DNA of 64,000 bases, taken from the NCBI GenBank assembly GCA_008360955.1, contig LUCM01004648.1, positions 42,052 through 106,051 on the forward strand. The letters run 5' to 3'. The notes beneath the pieces are model-generated. The model made no database searches. It was not told the DNA's origin and saw only the letters and a program-made list of their open reading frames with translations. Positions 20,644-33,987 of the stretch are shown here, one piece after another. The translations under genes and the position numbers were made by a program. Each line of letters opens with the position of its first letter. The first letter of the stretch is position 1. The stretch comes from Fasciolopsis buskii (Eukaryota; Platyhelminthes; Trematoda; Plagiorchiida; Fasciolidae).

Positions 20644-23600
20644 GTTAGTTTGCCCTTCACAAGCCCGTGCATTTGTATATGTTTGCACACTGGACAAAAG
20701 ATGACATCCTTTTTGTTTGTCGTTCTCATTTGTGATCTAATTAAGAAGATGAAAGCACTGAATAAGGCAGTCACAATTGCACTTGCTTTACAAATAAGCC
20801 GAAAGCGATGGGATGTCTTTGCTAGGGAATGACCTCCATAGTTCGATGTGATGCTTCTAACATGACCGATATTCTGTCGGAAAGTAGTTGCATCAAATTA
20901 TTTGATCTAATGACCAAAGAACTGCAAACAACGGAATATTACGTTTGCCAATAAGGTGACAGATAAGCTGATAGAATTTCAAGTGGAAAATTTGAAAGTG
21001 CTGATTTCACCAATCATGTTTCATTCAGTGGGCATCTACAAAAGCCAAAGACCGTTCTGTACCGACATTTGGAATGGTTTTGGTACTAAAGACACAACGC
21101 TGGATCGAAACCTTTCGGATAATATACATAGCTTAGAGTCCCAGAAACTGTGACAGAACAGATGTTTAGATTTTCTATGTTCTATAGTGGTTTTGCTTGG
21201 GGATGCATGAAATGTTCAGTAACTGTCGCAGTAAACAAAGACAAAGTGGACTTGAATTATTCACTGTTTTCCGCAAAATTGTTCTAGTGCAGTTTGGTGA
21301 TATGCACACCCGTGTTTAGCCACGTCCTGTTTACAGATTGCCAACACCCCCATGAAATGCGCACTCTCTAATCCAGCGCGCGAAATTTGGACAGCTTGGC
21401 TAATCCAATGTTATTAGAGAGGAAACTGAGGCCTATGTCAACGGGTTTGATAAGCAAAAAAGATACCAAACGATATACATAACCTTATTTTTCGGTTCCT
21501 TATATATATGTAAAATTTGCTCAAATGTAAGTTTTCGACCGCGACGGGATTCACCTCACTTTGACTGTCATTGCAGATAAGGTGGCTTCAAATCCATAAA
21601 GCAGAGGAAAGCAATGTGCGAGAAATGAGAAAGATTACTGAAAACTGTGTACAGTAAATCATGCGTATGTCAGCTTTCTCTTTCTTTTTTTCAACACTGT
21701 TCTTTGTCTAACGGAGTCCTTGAGTAGTCAGCGAGGTAGTCACAGCCCGGCTGCCCAAGCCAAATTAAGCTAAAGACTTAGGAGTCCCTATCCACCGGCA
21801 ACTGAACAAATGAATTAAAGTGAAATGCACTAAGTCAATTTGAAGGTCTTGTAACCCAGTGGAAATCGGGCAACTGATCGCTCAGTTCATGCACTCTTCG
21901 TAAAATGCCAGCCATCCTTTAAGCCCATCACCCTCCTCCTCAGCGGATGTCGATAAGCTTAGTGCCGTGTACAAAATTTTGTGCAGAAGCAAAAAAAGAG
22001 TGGAAAAGGGGACCGAATTATATGTTGTCATGTGAGATAAAATAGGTACATGAAAAAATACAGACAGCCAGAAAGAAAGATTAGTTTGTTATCTATATTT
22101 CTGAGCAATAACGTGGTGAAATCGCAAGAGAAATATTTGTTGACAACTCGGGAAATCTCCCGCTGGTTATGAACGAGATCTATGTAATACATAATTATCT
22201 GTTGTTTTTAACAATTCAGTGTTCCTCTCCGGTCATTTGATCCGCATTACAAATTTACACCATTATGTCCATTTTGCCCAGTTCACTAACATGAAAGTAG
22301 CAGACAAGGTGGGATTATAACGTTTCGCGTTGCGTTTGTCCGTCGTACAAACAGAGTAAAATTTCACTCAAAGAACGTTTTACTGCTAATAATAATTTGC
22401 CGAAGTGACGGTTCGGAAAAACATAAACGTTCGACAAAGTCTACAGTCAAGAAATTGGGTTGCATCTACGAGCTGGTTTATTTTGCAGGCATAAATGTAG
22501 ATTACAGATGGACTACAAACAATACGCCCCACCCACAAGCAATGGCTGCTAACCGTATCAAGTTGCGGTTAGGTGCTGATAGCTTGGCAGGGAATAATGG
22601 GTCAACGTTAATTTGTTGTCCATTATTCGCTTGATGACCGGTTCACTTGGATTCCGGTTTTACGGGGGAAAGCGTCGAACCGTTTCTCTGATCGTGCTTT
22701 TCAAAATGTTATCCCACATTTTGTAGCCACACATCTAACTTTTGTTAACTAGTTATTCATTCACTGTCATTTATTGATGGCATGCTAAGTGAAAAAGTTT
22801 AATGAAAGACACATGCTCAGTAGGTTTTCGAATTCACTAAATGGTGGATGGAGTAGTCTGTACCCATGATCGTGCATGTTAGAGTGGGAACCACATATGG
22901 TCATCACAAATTAGTCCTTTCTTTCTTCTTTTATTACTCAATATTACGCTGGTGGAAATTTGTGATGGTTAAGACAAGGCAGGTTCTATTAATGCTAGAG
23001 GCGTTTCTCTCGACTTGTTGAGAATATCTGAAGACATTCTATTGGTCTTTGTAACACATTTGTGTTCGATGTTAGGAAAAAGTTACTCAGTCCGAACGGC
23101 TGACATTTCCTTCGTACACCTTGATGTTAATTTTATAGTAATAGCATTACAAATGAAGGTGGTCAGCTTTTTGATTTATCTAAAAATTGCCATTCAGGAG
23201 TGGAAAAAAAGGAACAAAAAGAATCGTACAAATGCGAAGTTTGATATCCCGTCCAAATTGGACTTTTGTTCAATTTCATCCCAACGGTGTTGCTATGATA
23301 ATAGCATTCTAAATACCGCTGCTCCAGTAAATGGCTTATTTGGTTTAGCAGGTATGCATGAGTTGCTTTAGACCAACAACATCATCTACGGGCCCCTTTT
23401 ACTTGAAATTCCAGTCTACTAGAAGTACTTCATCCTGACAAAAGAGACAGCTAAGTCCAGAACATTCGGAATACAAATTACGAACTTGGGAAGATGAATA
23501 AAACAGCAAATTACGAGAAATAGACTCAGCTTTTTGTGTTAATATGAACGCACGTTAGCATAGCACTAAACGTAGTTCGAAAGGAGTACTTAAGCGCCAT

Positions 23601-25377
23601 GTGACAGCTCACATGGATGCTGAGTTTCGGTATGGGGAAAGATGTTGTAGTTGTTTGACGATTAAAAAGGAATAAAAGTAGCTGAGTGGCTGAATGTAAC
23701 AGGGTTTAAAATTATGCGATTTTCACTTAGCCATCTAGAAGGCGAAAACGTGATCACTGAACGCCTAGGGGTTCTCAACTATCTAAGAAAACCGACGCAG
23801 AAGCCTTGGAAAGAAACTGCATCTGCAGTTTTGATGTCCATTTAGGGCTACAGTCAGAGTGGTAACAGAAACGCATGCATTTTACGCATATTGTGGAGTT
23901 ACCTCGGTATTCCTGTACTGAACCATTCGAGTTTGCCTTTATATTAGGGCTGCAGTGGAGAAGCTTATAGGCAATGTGGATTAAGTCGTACAGAGGTCAG
24001 TTTTGTATAGCACCGAGATGGAGTGTAATGTTTCAAAATTCTAAGGTATATTGGCAAAAATAATAGACCTTTTTATCACAGTTCAGTGGCTAGATGGTAT
24101 GGCAGTCAGAAAGTATGCAGTAATTATTTCGTTCATGAAACTAACTAACAAGCAGCAGCGAATGAACACCTGAACAACAAGCGCCTAAGTGCGGGAATCC
24201 GTCAGTGCATCACTAAATGCAAATGGCAAGCAGAACGAACTACGGCCATACGAAACACAAACGGTCCTGATGACGTAATTCAACCCATTTTGGTTATTGA
24301 AATCCAATTTCTGATGAGCGAGTCTTATGAACTTCATACTGGTTTCCTTGTTGGTTACGAGCTAGTTTGTTTAATGAGCGGTAAGCAGAGGCCAATAGGA
24401 CGATCCCTCGATCGGTTGACGGTATTGTCCACTTCAAAATTACAGAGTTGTCGAACTGCTTGCTGAAGACTATAAAATACAAGTGAATTGTCATTCGGTT
24501 GATGAGACCACGGTAATATCAAGTGAACTTGAGAGAGGCTCAAAACAGTCAACTCACAGTTTGGTTTTAACTCCTAAAGGATAATTGAAATCAGATCACA
24601 AAGTCAAAGCTGTTTACGGCCAAAAACAGGACAATGCCACTTTTTCACTTCATACATTGTCTTTTATTGTTTGCCTCACTTGTCGATAATTAACCAACAG
24701 TCCATATCATTTTACAAAGAGTTTAGGTCAGCTAAGCGTTTCTAAATGAGGGATTTGGTTTTACTAGGTAAATTCAAATCCAGGAATTTCAATTTGAAAC
24801 GACATGATATAAACTGTTTGCAGTTACCGGTTTCAACAATCCAAATCTACGTAATGCGTCATTAATACTAACAATAAGATCGCCTATAATTACTCAGACA
24901 TCGGAAGCGCGCAGACCACTGGACGTCCGTGTTCAAGCTACAAGGGAACGGGAGAATTCTGACCATACCAAAGTTTTTCAATCACAGATTCCCAAAAGTC
25001 ACTGGTACTGCAGAAGTAAATGTCGAAGTACCAAGTTCACTTCTTTCCCAAACCACCAAGAGAACCGAATTCCAAAGAAAACACTATGCGCGGGGTTGAA
25101 GTAGTTGGTGACAGAACGATACAGAACAACAAGTCTCAGTGGCTATAACTATGCTGAATAAGTTATTTAACACATAGGCCTATTTGTGAAATGGCAAAAC
25201 AATAATAATTAGAAAGAACTTTGAAATTTTTTCAATAATTCAGTCACAGATGCACGAATTTCACGGTTAATCATTTGCTTGCTATGTGCCCGGAGTCGAG
25301 CTTGAATTCATTTCAGGGATTATTTACCAGAACGGGAATTATTTGTAATACTTAATTTAATTTCGAAGTAGAGTCCA

Positions 25378-25381
<4 letters not shown>

Positions 25382-25447
<66 letters not shown>
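25382..25447. repeat. (TGA)22 microsatellite
   Basis: Twenty-two uninterrupted TGA units, ended by a GACGA interruption at 25445-25449. The lack of internal interruptions suggests a young and probably length-variable locus. It is intronic. Confidence 0.95.
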
Positions 25448-25584
25448 CGATTTTCCTGCATCCTTATCCTACCTGCTGAACTTCATTGCATTCTAAGTTG
25501 TGCTGGGTGTAAAATGGTTGAATTGCTTATTGGTCTTCACTGAGGGAATAAACAGTTTAGTTTACTCATTTGGGCGGAGTCCAT

Positions 25585-25595
25585 GGGGGGGGGGG
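25585..25595. repeat. G11 homopolymer
   Basis: Eleven consecutive G within an AT-rich intron. It could be a sequencing or assembly length error, or a short G-rich structural element. Confidence 0.85.
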
Positions 25596-28500
25596 TAAAC
25601 GCGGTTGTCATTGCTTAAAACTGCACTTTTACCAACGAATTTTGTCGGACATTTTACTCACCCTAGTAAACACAGCTGCATGTGGCAAGAATGCTGGAAT
25701 CGATTAGTTAGTAAGCTTCCTGTCATACATTTATTGTAAGAAATTTTAAAATACCCGGGGGAAACATGTCAGCATAATCCAGGCCACGCTTTACGGCGGA
25801 CTGAAAATAAGCAGTCTGTTGCTCCTGTCCCTTGTTTATTTGTATCATAGAAAAACCGGGTCATTCTGATAAAATAAAACGGCGCACGATCATGGCCTCA
25901 ACTTGGCAAACTAATTTTCGCTGTCCGGTAGATTTTAGAGAAGGAAACAAAGTTGATAAAATCTCCATAATGCTTTTTTGCAACTAGCCAAAAACAATGT
26001 TTGCTTGAATAACAGCAAATAAACAGTCATTAATATTTTCTACTAACTTTCTTGCGCGTAAATCTAAAGAAACCAAATTAGCCCAAATTTATCTGTAACA
26101 TTATGAATAATTTTTAACCACAATGGAATTCATGAGGTTAGACGGATTAAAATTAAGTTAAATCAAACTGAAGGGCAGCCTGAATATTGGTGAAACCCAC
26201 TTAGGTCCCGATCTTCTCGGTCTACCACTAATTAGGTGTGCTTTTGTAAGCGATACTCGAATCGTTTTCAGTGGTTTCAAACGTTGGCAAGCCGTTTAGC
26301 TCAGGATGACGCACGACAAAAAAAATGTGATCGCCCAACTCCTTTTATAGATCGCAAATTATTTCACCAACTGTTGAGATCACACCGTCATTGTGCCTGT
26401 TTTCGTTTGTAAGCTTAATAAGATCAATAGAATTTTTTTCTCAATATAACTGTAACCTGTTAAATACATTTGTTGTCTAGGTTATGTCCGTGAGCTGTCT
26501 GTGGTGTTAAAATTAAAGGCAGTTTAATCATCTGAGCTGGGGGTTATTTTTTCTTTTGCAGTTGAAAACTAGCTTTAGTTTCCAAAACTAGTATCGACAT
26601 CTTGCGGCTCAGTTAAAAACTCAAGACTTTAAACACTGTGTTCTTGTCTTTGTGGAGTATCACGCAGTTAGCATCTCTAGTTGATACTTCAGAACATAAG
26701 ATAATGAAGATTTCATCTTCCTGTCTTTCGTTTGGAAATTTTCTTACTGCGTCAACATGTGTTTCCTAAATTTATGATGATGTTTTGAGAATGTTTACAA
26801 ATACTTGCCTTTGAATCAGACATACAATTCGTAATCTTCCTACAGTTTCCATTCCAAGGTTCTTATCGCCAATCATTCAGGATTATGTTTCACTTACAGG
26901 TGAATGATTCAATTACATTTGAAAGCCCCGAGAGTATTTTTGAACACGGATCGCTTCCAACCTATTGGCTCATCTACTTCGACCGCTGCCGCAACATTGG
27001 CACTCCATGCAACAAGTTTCATGACTGTCTGACTCTGAAAATTACGCTGTTTCAATTCAGATTTAGTGGTTAGGTCCAACGGTCGAAATTGGGATTAGTC
27101 AATGATTTTGCATACTGCTATGGATCGCAACTCCCTTGTTTGCTTCTTCTATCTGTTTAACTAGTCAGTTCATTTCAGATGCTTTGGTAAATTAAAAAAA
27201 TGATTCACTTTGTAACTTCGATGATTTGAATCTTGACAGTCAATTGGTCACCTTGAATAGCTCCGTGGAACGGCTGCACTTGGTGGTGTATTCTCCCATT
27301 ACTAAGCTTCACCGATGCGCATTGAGAAACACATTTTATCCTCCGTGAAACGCTTCCTATACGAATTTCTATCTCATGCATTTATCCCTTAACACGTATC
27401 ACAAGAAAAGTACACTAATATTAGCATGAACGCAGGACGACTAGCGAAAAGCGAATTGCATAACATGTTAATTGTTGCCAGTTGTCGTCAAATTGAGTAT
27501 GTATATGCCAATTTGATTTTGGTTAGGGAGACGCAGCCTTTTACTTACCATTGACAATAATACCTCTTTTCCATATTCGATCTTTTTGAACAAAAGGTCA
27601 GCCTTCACCTGAAGCCTAATTTTCGACATTCTACTGGCGTTTTAGGATAGGATAAATGAGTATCATAATCTACTTGAGACTAAAAGTGATCGTGATTAAA
27701 CTTATCTTTACTGGATGAATTCATGCTGTAGGTTGATGTTTCTCAGCAAGTACAGAAACCAAACCTAAAGTTTTGTTACCATGGTTGATTTCCAGACACA
27801 CGGTGAATTGGCTCACATTTACGAGTGCGTTTGCCAACCTAATGATAACGAACTTCAGTGAGTGCCGTGTAAGCAGAATAAAATAACAGTTTCATGCGTT
27901 CACTATCAACAAATTAAATTTGCAGTACGGGCTTCGTGCTGCTAAAATTGAAAAAGAAAAGAACTGTGGTTTTCACTGATTTCCAACTACCATCGCTTAT
28001 CGCGTTTTCTTGCGATTAAGGTTTATCTTTCGGGCAATGTAAGCACAAAATAAACAGGATGCCATACTAGTACGGTCTTATATTTAAGCTTTTAATCTTC
28101 TCCTTTGTCAGCCTAAACCAATTAGACTCATAAGCTAATACGCTTATAACACTAAGGACATTTTGGGAATTTCGCCCAGTCAACGTTAAAATCTTTCCTG
28201 TTCAACAGATCGAGATTCCTGACCTTTATTTATCAGTCAGCTCAATAAACCGTGAACATGTTCCGTTGACCAAACATTTAATTTGTATATTTCTAATATT
28301 CCACTAGAAGACAGGTCTGCAGGTTTTATGACGTCATAACGTTAAGAAATCTCGTACGCACGCCCTAGTCAGAAGCAACAAATTAGGCACAGTACATAAT
28401 AAAATACGCGGAACTCATGACAGTACTCCAAAGAACGGATTTTCCACTGTTAAAGTTATTCCAGTAAATTTTTGCATACCAAAAGCTACTGCGTGCCATT

Positions 28501-30689
28501 TGCAGTCATATTCTTCAGTTTTCATTTCATTTCATAAGTGCACAGTAAATCCCGTTGTTAGCAAAAGTAAAGTCCATCTACTTCACTCTTGGTCGGTGGT
28601 AATACTTGCCCGTTATGGAATTCTATCTCCGGGTGATGAATTTTGTGTCGCCATACTCGAGTCAGAGGTCACCACAAATGCGACAGTGTCGTAACCTCAA
28701 CAAGCCCCAAGGGAAGGCTGCATGATAATGTTAGTGAAAAGGGATCCCAGGGGCATAGTCCACCAGTGCAAGTCAGCCGTCATAAAACCAACAAGATTAG
28801 TTTTTAACTGATAAACAAAGTTATATTTCTCCCTGACGTGGTTGTACTCGCAACATTAAGTATTATCCAGCCGGATGTGGAATTGTTTGACCAAAAGTCT
28901 TTTTTCATCTACAATTTAAAATGTATGGTACGGCTGATTTGATGAAACACGACTTTGTCCAAATATAAGTACCTGTTAACCCTGACAATTTGTGAAATCC
29001 CGAAATTAACCGATGAAGCTGGTTGTATGCAAATGCAAAAGGATTGCTAAACTTGTATTGTATCAGGTGTGGACATCAAGGCGCTGCATGGCACAACAGC
29101 ATTGGAACCACTACACTAGAAAATGGACATTCTACTTACAGCTGTTTCATCCACAGTTTCTAAGTTATCATCATAGGAGATTTCACCCTTCCGAACCCAA
29201 CTGAATAGAACAATTTTTAAATCAATCAGGCATAAATTGTGTTGTTTAACATTAGGGGCGAATGGTAAAATAACATTAATTGGAGAGGCAGTGGTCACAA
29301 TGAATGGGTTTCGAAAAGATTTCCAAGACAACAAAACGACCGTAAGATTAGATCATCTCGTCGTTGGACTTTTGCATATTGACTCTAGACTACAAGTCGG
29401 GTCATAAAAAAATTATAATTTCATGGACAGGAACTATGTGTGATAGATCCGGATTGTATGGAAAGGCTTATATGGTCGCCAATCGCTATTAAAAGCAGGT
29501 GGTACATTGGATCATTCACGTTATGCACTTGGGGCAAAGTTAAGTTTTGAGCGGATACCGAAAGGGTTTCAACACATAGTCTGGTCAAGTTAGAAGGAAA
29601 CGTATTCTTGCTGGAATCCATTTTGTACTGTTTTGGTTGTCGCAGTGTATCAGGGATGTCAAAACTTTCGTTCAATGCGACACTTTACAATAGTTTGATA
29701 AACTCAGAGCGACAAAAAGTAGCTGGCTGATGTGGAAAAAGTCTGTTAAACACCAAAGATCAATGCAGTTAGCTAGCTTCCCGGAAGTGCTTTTTTTGTT
29801 TCGTACAAGCGCCTTTGGAAACAAGCGAAGCATACAAGCCTGGCCCACCTTAACCGGTACCAAATCGTTGAGAGCGGAATCCGCTTCACATCGACCACTG
29901 GATACTGTATCCAGTGAAGTACGGTGCAGCCCATTGCTTTGGTCTGTTTGTAACAGATTCTAGTAATAAAGAAGATTTGCTTAGTACGATGTTGCAGTTG
30001 AGTAGGGTTTCATTACTAGGGCTACACAGAACGCTGTTCTCCTTCATTTGTTGTAATTGCCAATTTTGGGCTATTTGTGGAGCACAGGAAGCGGTTGTTT
30101 TTTCTTTTCCAAGCCGACGTCTTTTCCGCATTTGTTGAATATCATAAAATTGAAGTATGAACAAAGCTTCAAATGACTTAGAGATTATCCCCTTAGTAAG
30201 ACGCGATAATACGACAGTATAAATTTTCAATGTATTTTAGGCATCGCATTAGGTGAAGGCTGGACAATATGCAAATGCTTTACATTAGGCCATTCAGTTC
30301 ATAGAAGTTCCTCATAACTCTTTTCTCGAGTTTATTTTCGTTTTTGGTTTAATCTGGACAGAAATAGGAAATAAAAATCAGACTAGGTCCAACCTTGTGT
30401 TTGATCTAAGATGAGGAGCCAGATAATTGATCGAGGGCAATGGTTGACAGAGAAAGTGGGGAAATGAAAAGGGCTACAGCTAACGGCAACAGTCACAGCC
30501 TTTCTCGCCTGGTTATGAAAGCTGAAGCACGATAATAGAGCGCAAGAAAGATGATTAAAAGATATGACAGCCGACTGATTCGCTCTTAGGAGCGTCGCCC
30601 GGAGGGTGGCGTACGTAAGTTTAGAAAACTGTTTGGATAATCCTTAGCTGCAGGCGGACATTCCGCCCATTTTCAAGTGAGCCAATGCA

Positions 30690-30900
30690 GTTGGACGTAA
30701 TCTTTCATCCAAAATAGAAGTTGCCAGAAAGAAAGGCTTTCTAGGAAAGAAAATAAGGCAGTTGACCCAGACGGGCTGTCGCCATTCTTCTTCAAGGATG
30801 GCGGCTAACTGTTAACATCGGAGTTAACAAAACTCTTGAGACCAACTGGAGAAAGGGAGGAGAATGTGAACACTTGGTGGAAATATACACAAACTCCTTC
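30690..30900 (+). mobile_element. RT fragment of a second, RTE-like LINE family
   Basis: LSRKENKAVDPDGLSPFFFK (from about 30749) followed by DGG matches the K-A-A-G-P-D-G-L-x-P-x-x-x-K-D-G-G block that opens the RT of RTE-like LINEs. It is followed by a stop and LLTSELTKLL in the same frame. The similarity fades after about 30.9 kb, just before the next LINE, so this is a truncated relic. Confidence 0.5.
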
Positions 30901-30959
30901 TGATCTGCCAAGTCCGAGGTTATTTGCACGCGCTCGTTAAACGGAATCGAGTGTTTCAT

Positions 30960-33310
30960 GATGCAGTGTCATCCTAAGTTTTCTCGTCATAATAGAACTA
31001 TCATAGTCCATTTAGACATTGCCCCTCTTAGCTCGCAACGAAATATAGCGTCTCTTTTCGACTCATTTACAGTGTTTATTGTTCCTCTTAATTAGGACAG
31101 TCTGCATATACTTGTAGGTAATTTTAATCATGCATCTACCCGACCACTGACTGTGTTTGATTCGACTGATCTCTGCGGTTCTCCCACCAGATGCGGTTCC
31201 ATTTTAGATAGAGTTATTACCAATCACCCCGCTTTATTTTTCTGAAACTGCGTGCTCCAGTTTTAAGTAGCGATCATTGTTGCTTATGTTGAGGCCTCCG
31301 ATATACTCTAGGTCGGCCTTTCGGTCCTTCAGGCGAACAAATCAAATCCGCGTTCGTCTCCGTAACCTTTCACGCAACAACCTTATTATTCTTCACAAAT
31401 CACTTCCGCTCGCATCTACCTGTTTCTAAGTTGAGCCACTGCTCACTGATAATGTCAAACTTTTCACAGAGACGGCCAACGCAATCTGACATCTGGGGAA
31501 CCTTAGAAACTCTATTCGTCTCAAATGGCCGCATCTCCACCCAGAAACTGAAATCTCTAAAACGATGCAAGGAGCACTTCTACAAATCTTGTAATAACTC
31601 AGGCGTGCGGTACATTTCCAACCTAATAAAAGCTGAGGTCAAAAACATCGACACTGCATTCATCATTCAAATAGTTGCGTGCTAATAATAATTGAATCCT
31701 ATGGCAAAGCATTCGATTGATGTGTGTGAAGAAGAAGAAACATGCAAAAAGATCTGCGCATGTCGACAGCATCAATCGTGCTTTCATCCATGCTTCCACA
31801 TATACCCCGCTCATATTTGGACAGGATGATGATGTGACATTTACACGTCTCCGACTCACTAAAAATATCACAGGGGTTGGTCCTGACAGTCTTCTCTCAG
31901 ATCATTTAATGCTCCATGCTGCAGCTCTGACTGATGTATTCACCTCTCTGGTTAACTCATCATCATGCTCGTCTCCTATCCCTGACTGTTGGAGACTCGC
32001 CACTATTATTCCCATACCAAAATCTAGCAGTTCTACTGACTTTACAAGAAGTTTTCGCCCCATCGTCTTAACATCTCCTTGTCTTAAACTGGCGCAGCGT
32101 GCTACACTTAAACGCCTGCGTTCTTCTATGCATCTTCCTAACAGCCCATTCCAGTTTGCTCATAAATCTATCAGGTCCACTTTGGACGCTGTCGCCTACC
32201 TCACTCACCACATTTATAAGTTCTTAAACGCATCGACGAAACATGTGAGTTGCGCCTTTCTGGACTACTTGTCCGCGTTTGATTCCTTACCACGGTCTCT
32301 TCTCCTTCTTCTTCCTCACAAACTGGAAACATTTGGTTGTCTCAGGCCTTTATTAGCGTGGCTGTCTGATTACTTTTCTAACCGAACCCAGTGCACAGGA
32401 AGGACGGTAAAACTTCAACACTGTCGGTCAACAACTCAGGAGTGCATCAGAGTGCTGCTCTATCACCGTTTCTCTTCTCTACATAACTCAGTTACTTATC
32501 TACTAGCCTCCCCTGACGTTTGTTTAAGTATGTTGACGATTTTGCCTTCTCGCAAGCCTTTTCGCGGAATGATTATTTTCAAGGTCTTCCCAGCAAGCTC
32601 TCTTCTGTTTACGATTTCTATGCATGAGCTGGTTTCAGTCTCAACACATCTAAATGTTGCAAATTTCTTTTCCCTCTCCATCAGTCAGCCTACCCATCTC
32701 AAACGCCTTCCATCAAATCAGACACTTACTAAGATTGAATTTTTGAAATATATAGGAGTTACTATTGATGAACATCTGAAGTCGAATTCTCACATTTCCA
32801 CACGCGTAAAGAATCTCTGACAGCTGTCATTTCAAATCAGAAAGCTCCGGCATCACAATGTGAAACAAAGCACCATCTCCCGATTTGTATACCAATGTTT
32901 TTTCAATCCTTCTTTACTCTTCTCCAGTTATATATCCAGGTTTACTTGAAAAGTCTTTGAAATTCTTCGCCGGGGCTATCAATTATTAGCCGTGTGTTCT
33001 TCGTACCACTGGCTGATATGTCTCTCAATCTATGTCATCTGCACTTATCAGCCTGTGAGAAAATTGCTCACAAAATTCTTTCAGATCCCATGCATACTCT
33101 GCACAACGATCTTTCAAAGTGCCGCCCTCACATTTCTGCACGCTCCGTTTTTTGTTCCATGCATTCTAGAATGAATATCTATAGGAACTCCACTCTCCCA
33201 TTCTTAGCACGAATTTTGACAAACCGTGAACGGGTTTCAGCCGAATTCCTGAGCAGTATTTTACAGTATAGTCAGATCATTCCTCGTTGTGTCTTGTTTT
33301 TCAGGGCAGT
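30960..33310 (+). mobile_element. CR1-like LINE, decayed, in intron A (sense)
   Basis: From 5' to 3': an endonuclease remnant (VGNFNHAS about 31115-31140, LDRVITNH about 31205-31230), an RT with frameshifts, and a C-terminal block ending in ARILTNRERVSAEFL near 33210-33255. The style (a ...STLDAVAYL...FLDYLSAFDSL... RT) is that of CR1-like families abundant in flukes. The 3' end is approximate. Its 32456-33041 part is nearly identical to 63416-64000 on the other strand. Confidence 0.8.
31717..32820 (+). pseudogene. CR1-like reverse transcriptase, frameshifted
   Basis: A 367-codon open frame with RT blocks GVGPDSLLSDHL, WRLATIIPIPK, FRPIVLTSPCLKL, STLDAVAYL and FLDYLSAFDSLP. After about 32.4 kb the true RT frame leaves this ORF: GVHQSAALSPFLF and KYVDDFAFSQAF are in another frame, with the catalytic YVDD at 32529-32540. 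That frame carries stops at 32484-32486, 32514-32516 and 32625-32627. The original frame is rejoined near TLTKIEFLKYIGVTIDEHLK. The enzyme is inactive. Confidence 0.82.
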
Positions 33311-33813
33311 TATTGACTGGGGATAGGATCGAGGTTACTAGTCGATAACTCGGTAAAATACATGAAACCGTTCACCATCGTTTTTGCTAATTTATGTAAA
33401 ACCAGATTATGCAGTCCAAGTGACAATAGGTGTTATGACTTAACGCAGCAGTCAGTGATGTTCTTGTATTTGAAAACTTTCTTCTTCTGCACGGTTTCCC
33501 AGATTAATATTTTGCAGTTGATTTACCACCATCCTTCGTTCGTTTTTCGCTTAGGGTAGATGATGGTGTGAGATAGCAAAGAAACAAGAGCTTGTTAGTG
33601 CATGCTTAGTGGCTGTTCAGACTAACTGAACTGAAAGCAATGGACAGTGGTTCTGGCCAGTAAGAGTCAGTCAACAAACGGCGTTGTGATCTGAGTGCTA
33701 TTTAATGTGGATATTTTTGTGAGTTTACATGAATATCCTTTGTCTACGTGCACACGTCTTTTCTTGTTTCACCCTTTTTCATCCTGCCAAATGCGTCTCA
33801 CACGGTCAAAAAG

Positions 33814-33987
33814 CCCGAACCACATCAGAGCCACATGCGCATTCATCGTCTGGAGAACGTAAGCAAAGCACTGCGGTTTCTTCGTGCTCACGGCGCTCAT
33901 ATGGAGAATTTGGGAGCGCAGGACATTGTGGACGGGAATCCGCGACTCACTCTGGGTCTGATATGGACCATCATACTACACTTCCAG
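33814..33987 (+). CDS. Beta-spectrin-like exon B: second half of CH1
   Basis: Fifty-eight codons, phase 0 at both ends, AAAAG acceptor and CAG/GTAGGA donor. The translation begins [16 protein letters not shown], continues ALRFL and ends with [19 protein letters not shown] and HFQ, the C-terminal half of a spectrin CH1 domain. It joins exon A exactly where the family reads LSG-x-x-[11 protein letters not shown] favours beta-spectrin; [11 protein letters not shown] also occurs in spectraplakins, so a spectraplakin is the main alternative. The pyrimidine tract lies a little upstream (CTTTTCTTGTTTCACCCTTT). Confidence 0.93.

Larger units (their letters stand above)
20644..33813 (+). other. Spectrin intron A (13.2 kb)
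   Basis: GTTAGT donor, CAAAAAG acceptor. It holds a (TGA)22 microsatellite (25382-25447), a G11 run (25585-25595), an RTE-like fragment (about 30690-30900) and a sense-strand LINE (about 30960-33310). From 20.7 to 30.6 kb I see no further gene; frames at 23015-23371 and 29421-30230 are unrecognised and overlap on both strands. Confidence 0.75.
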
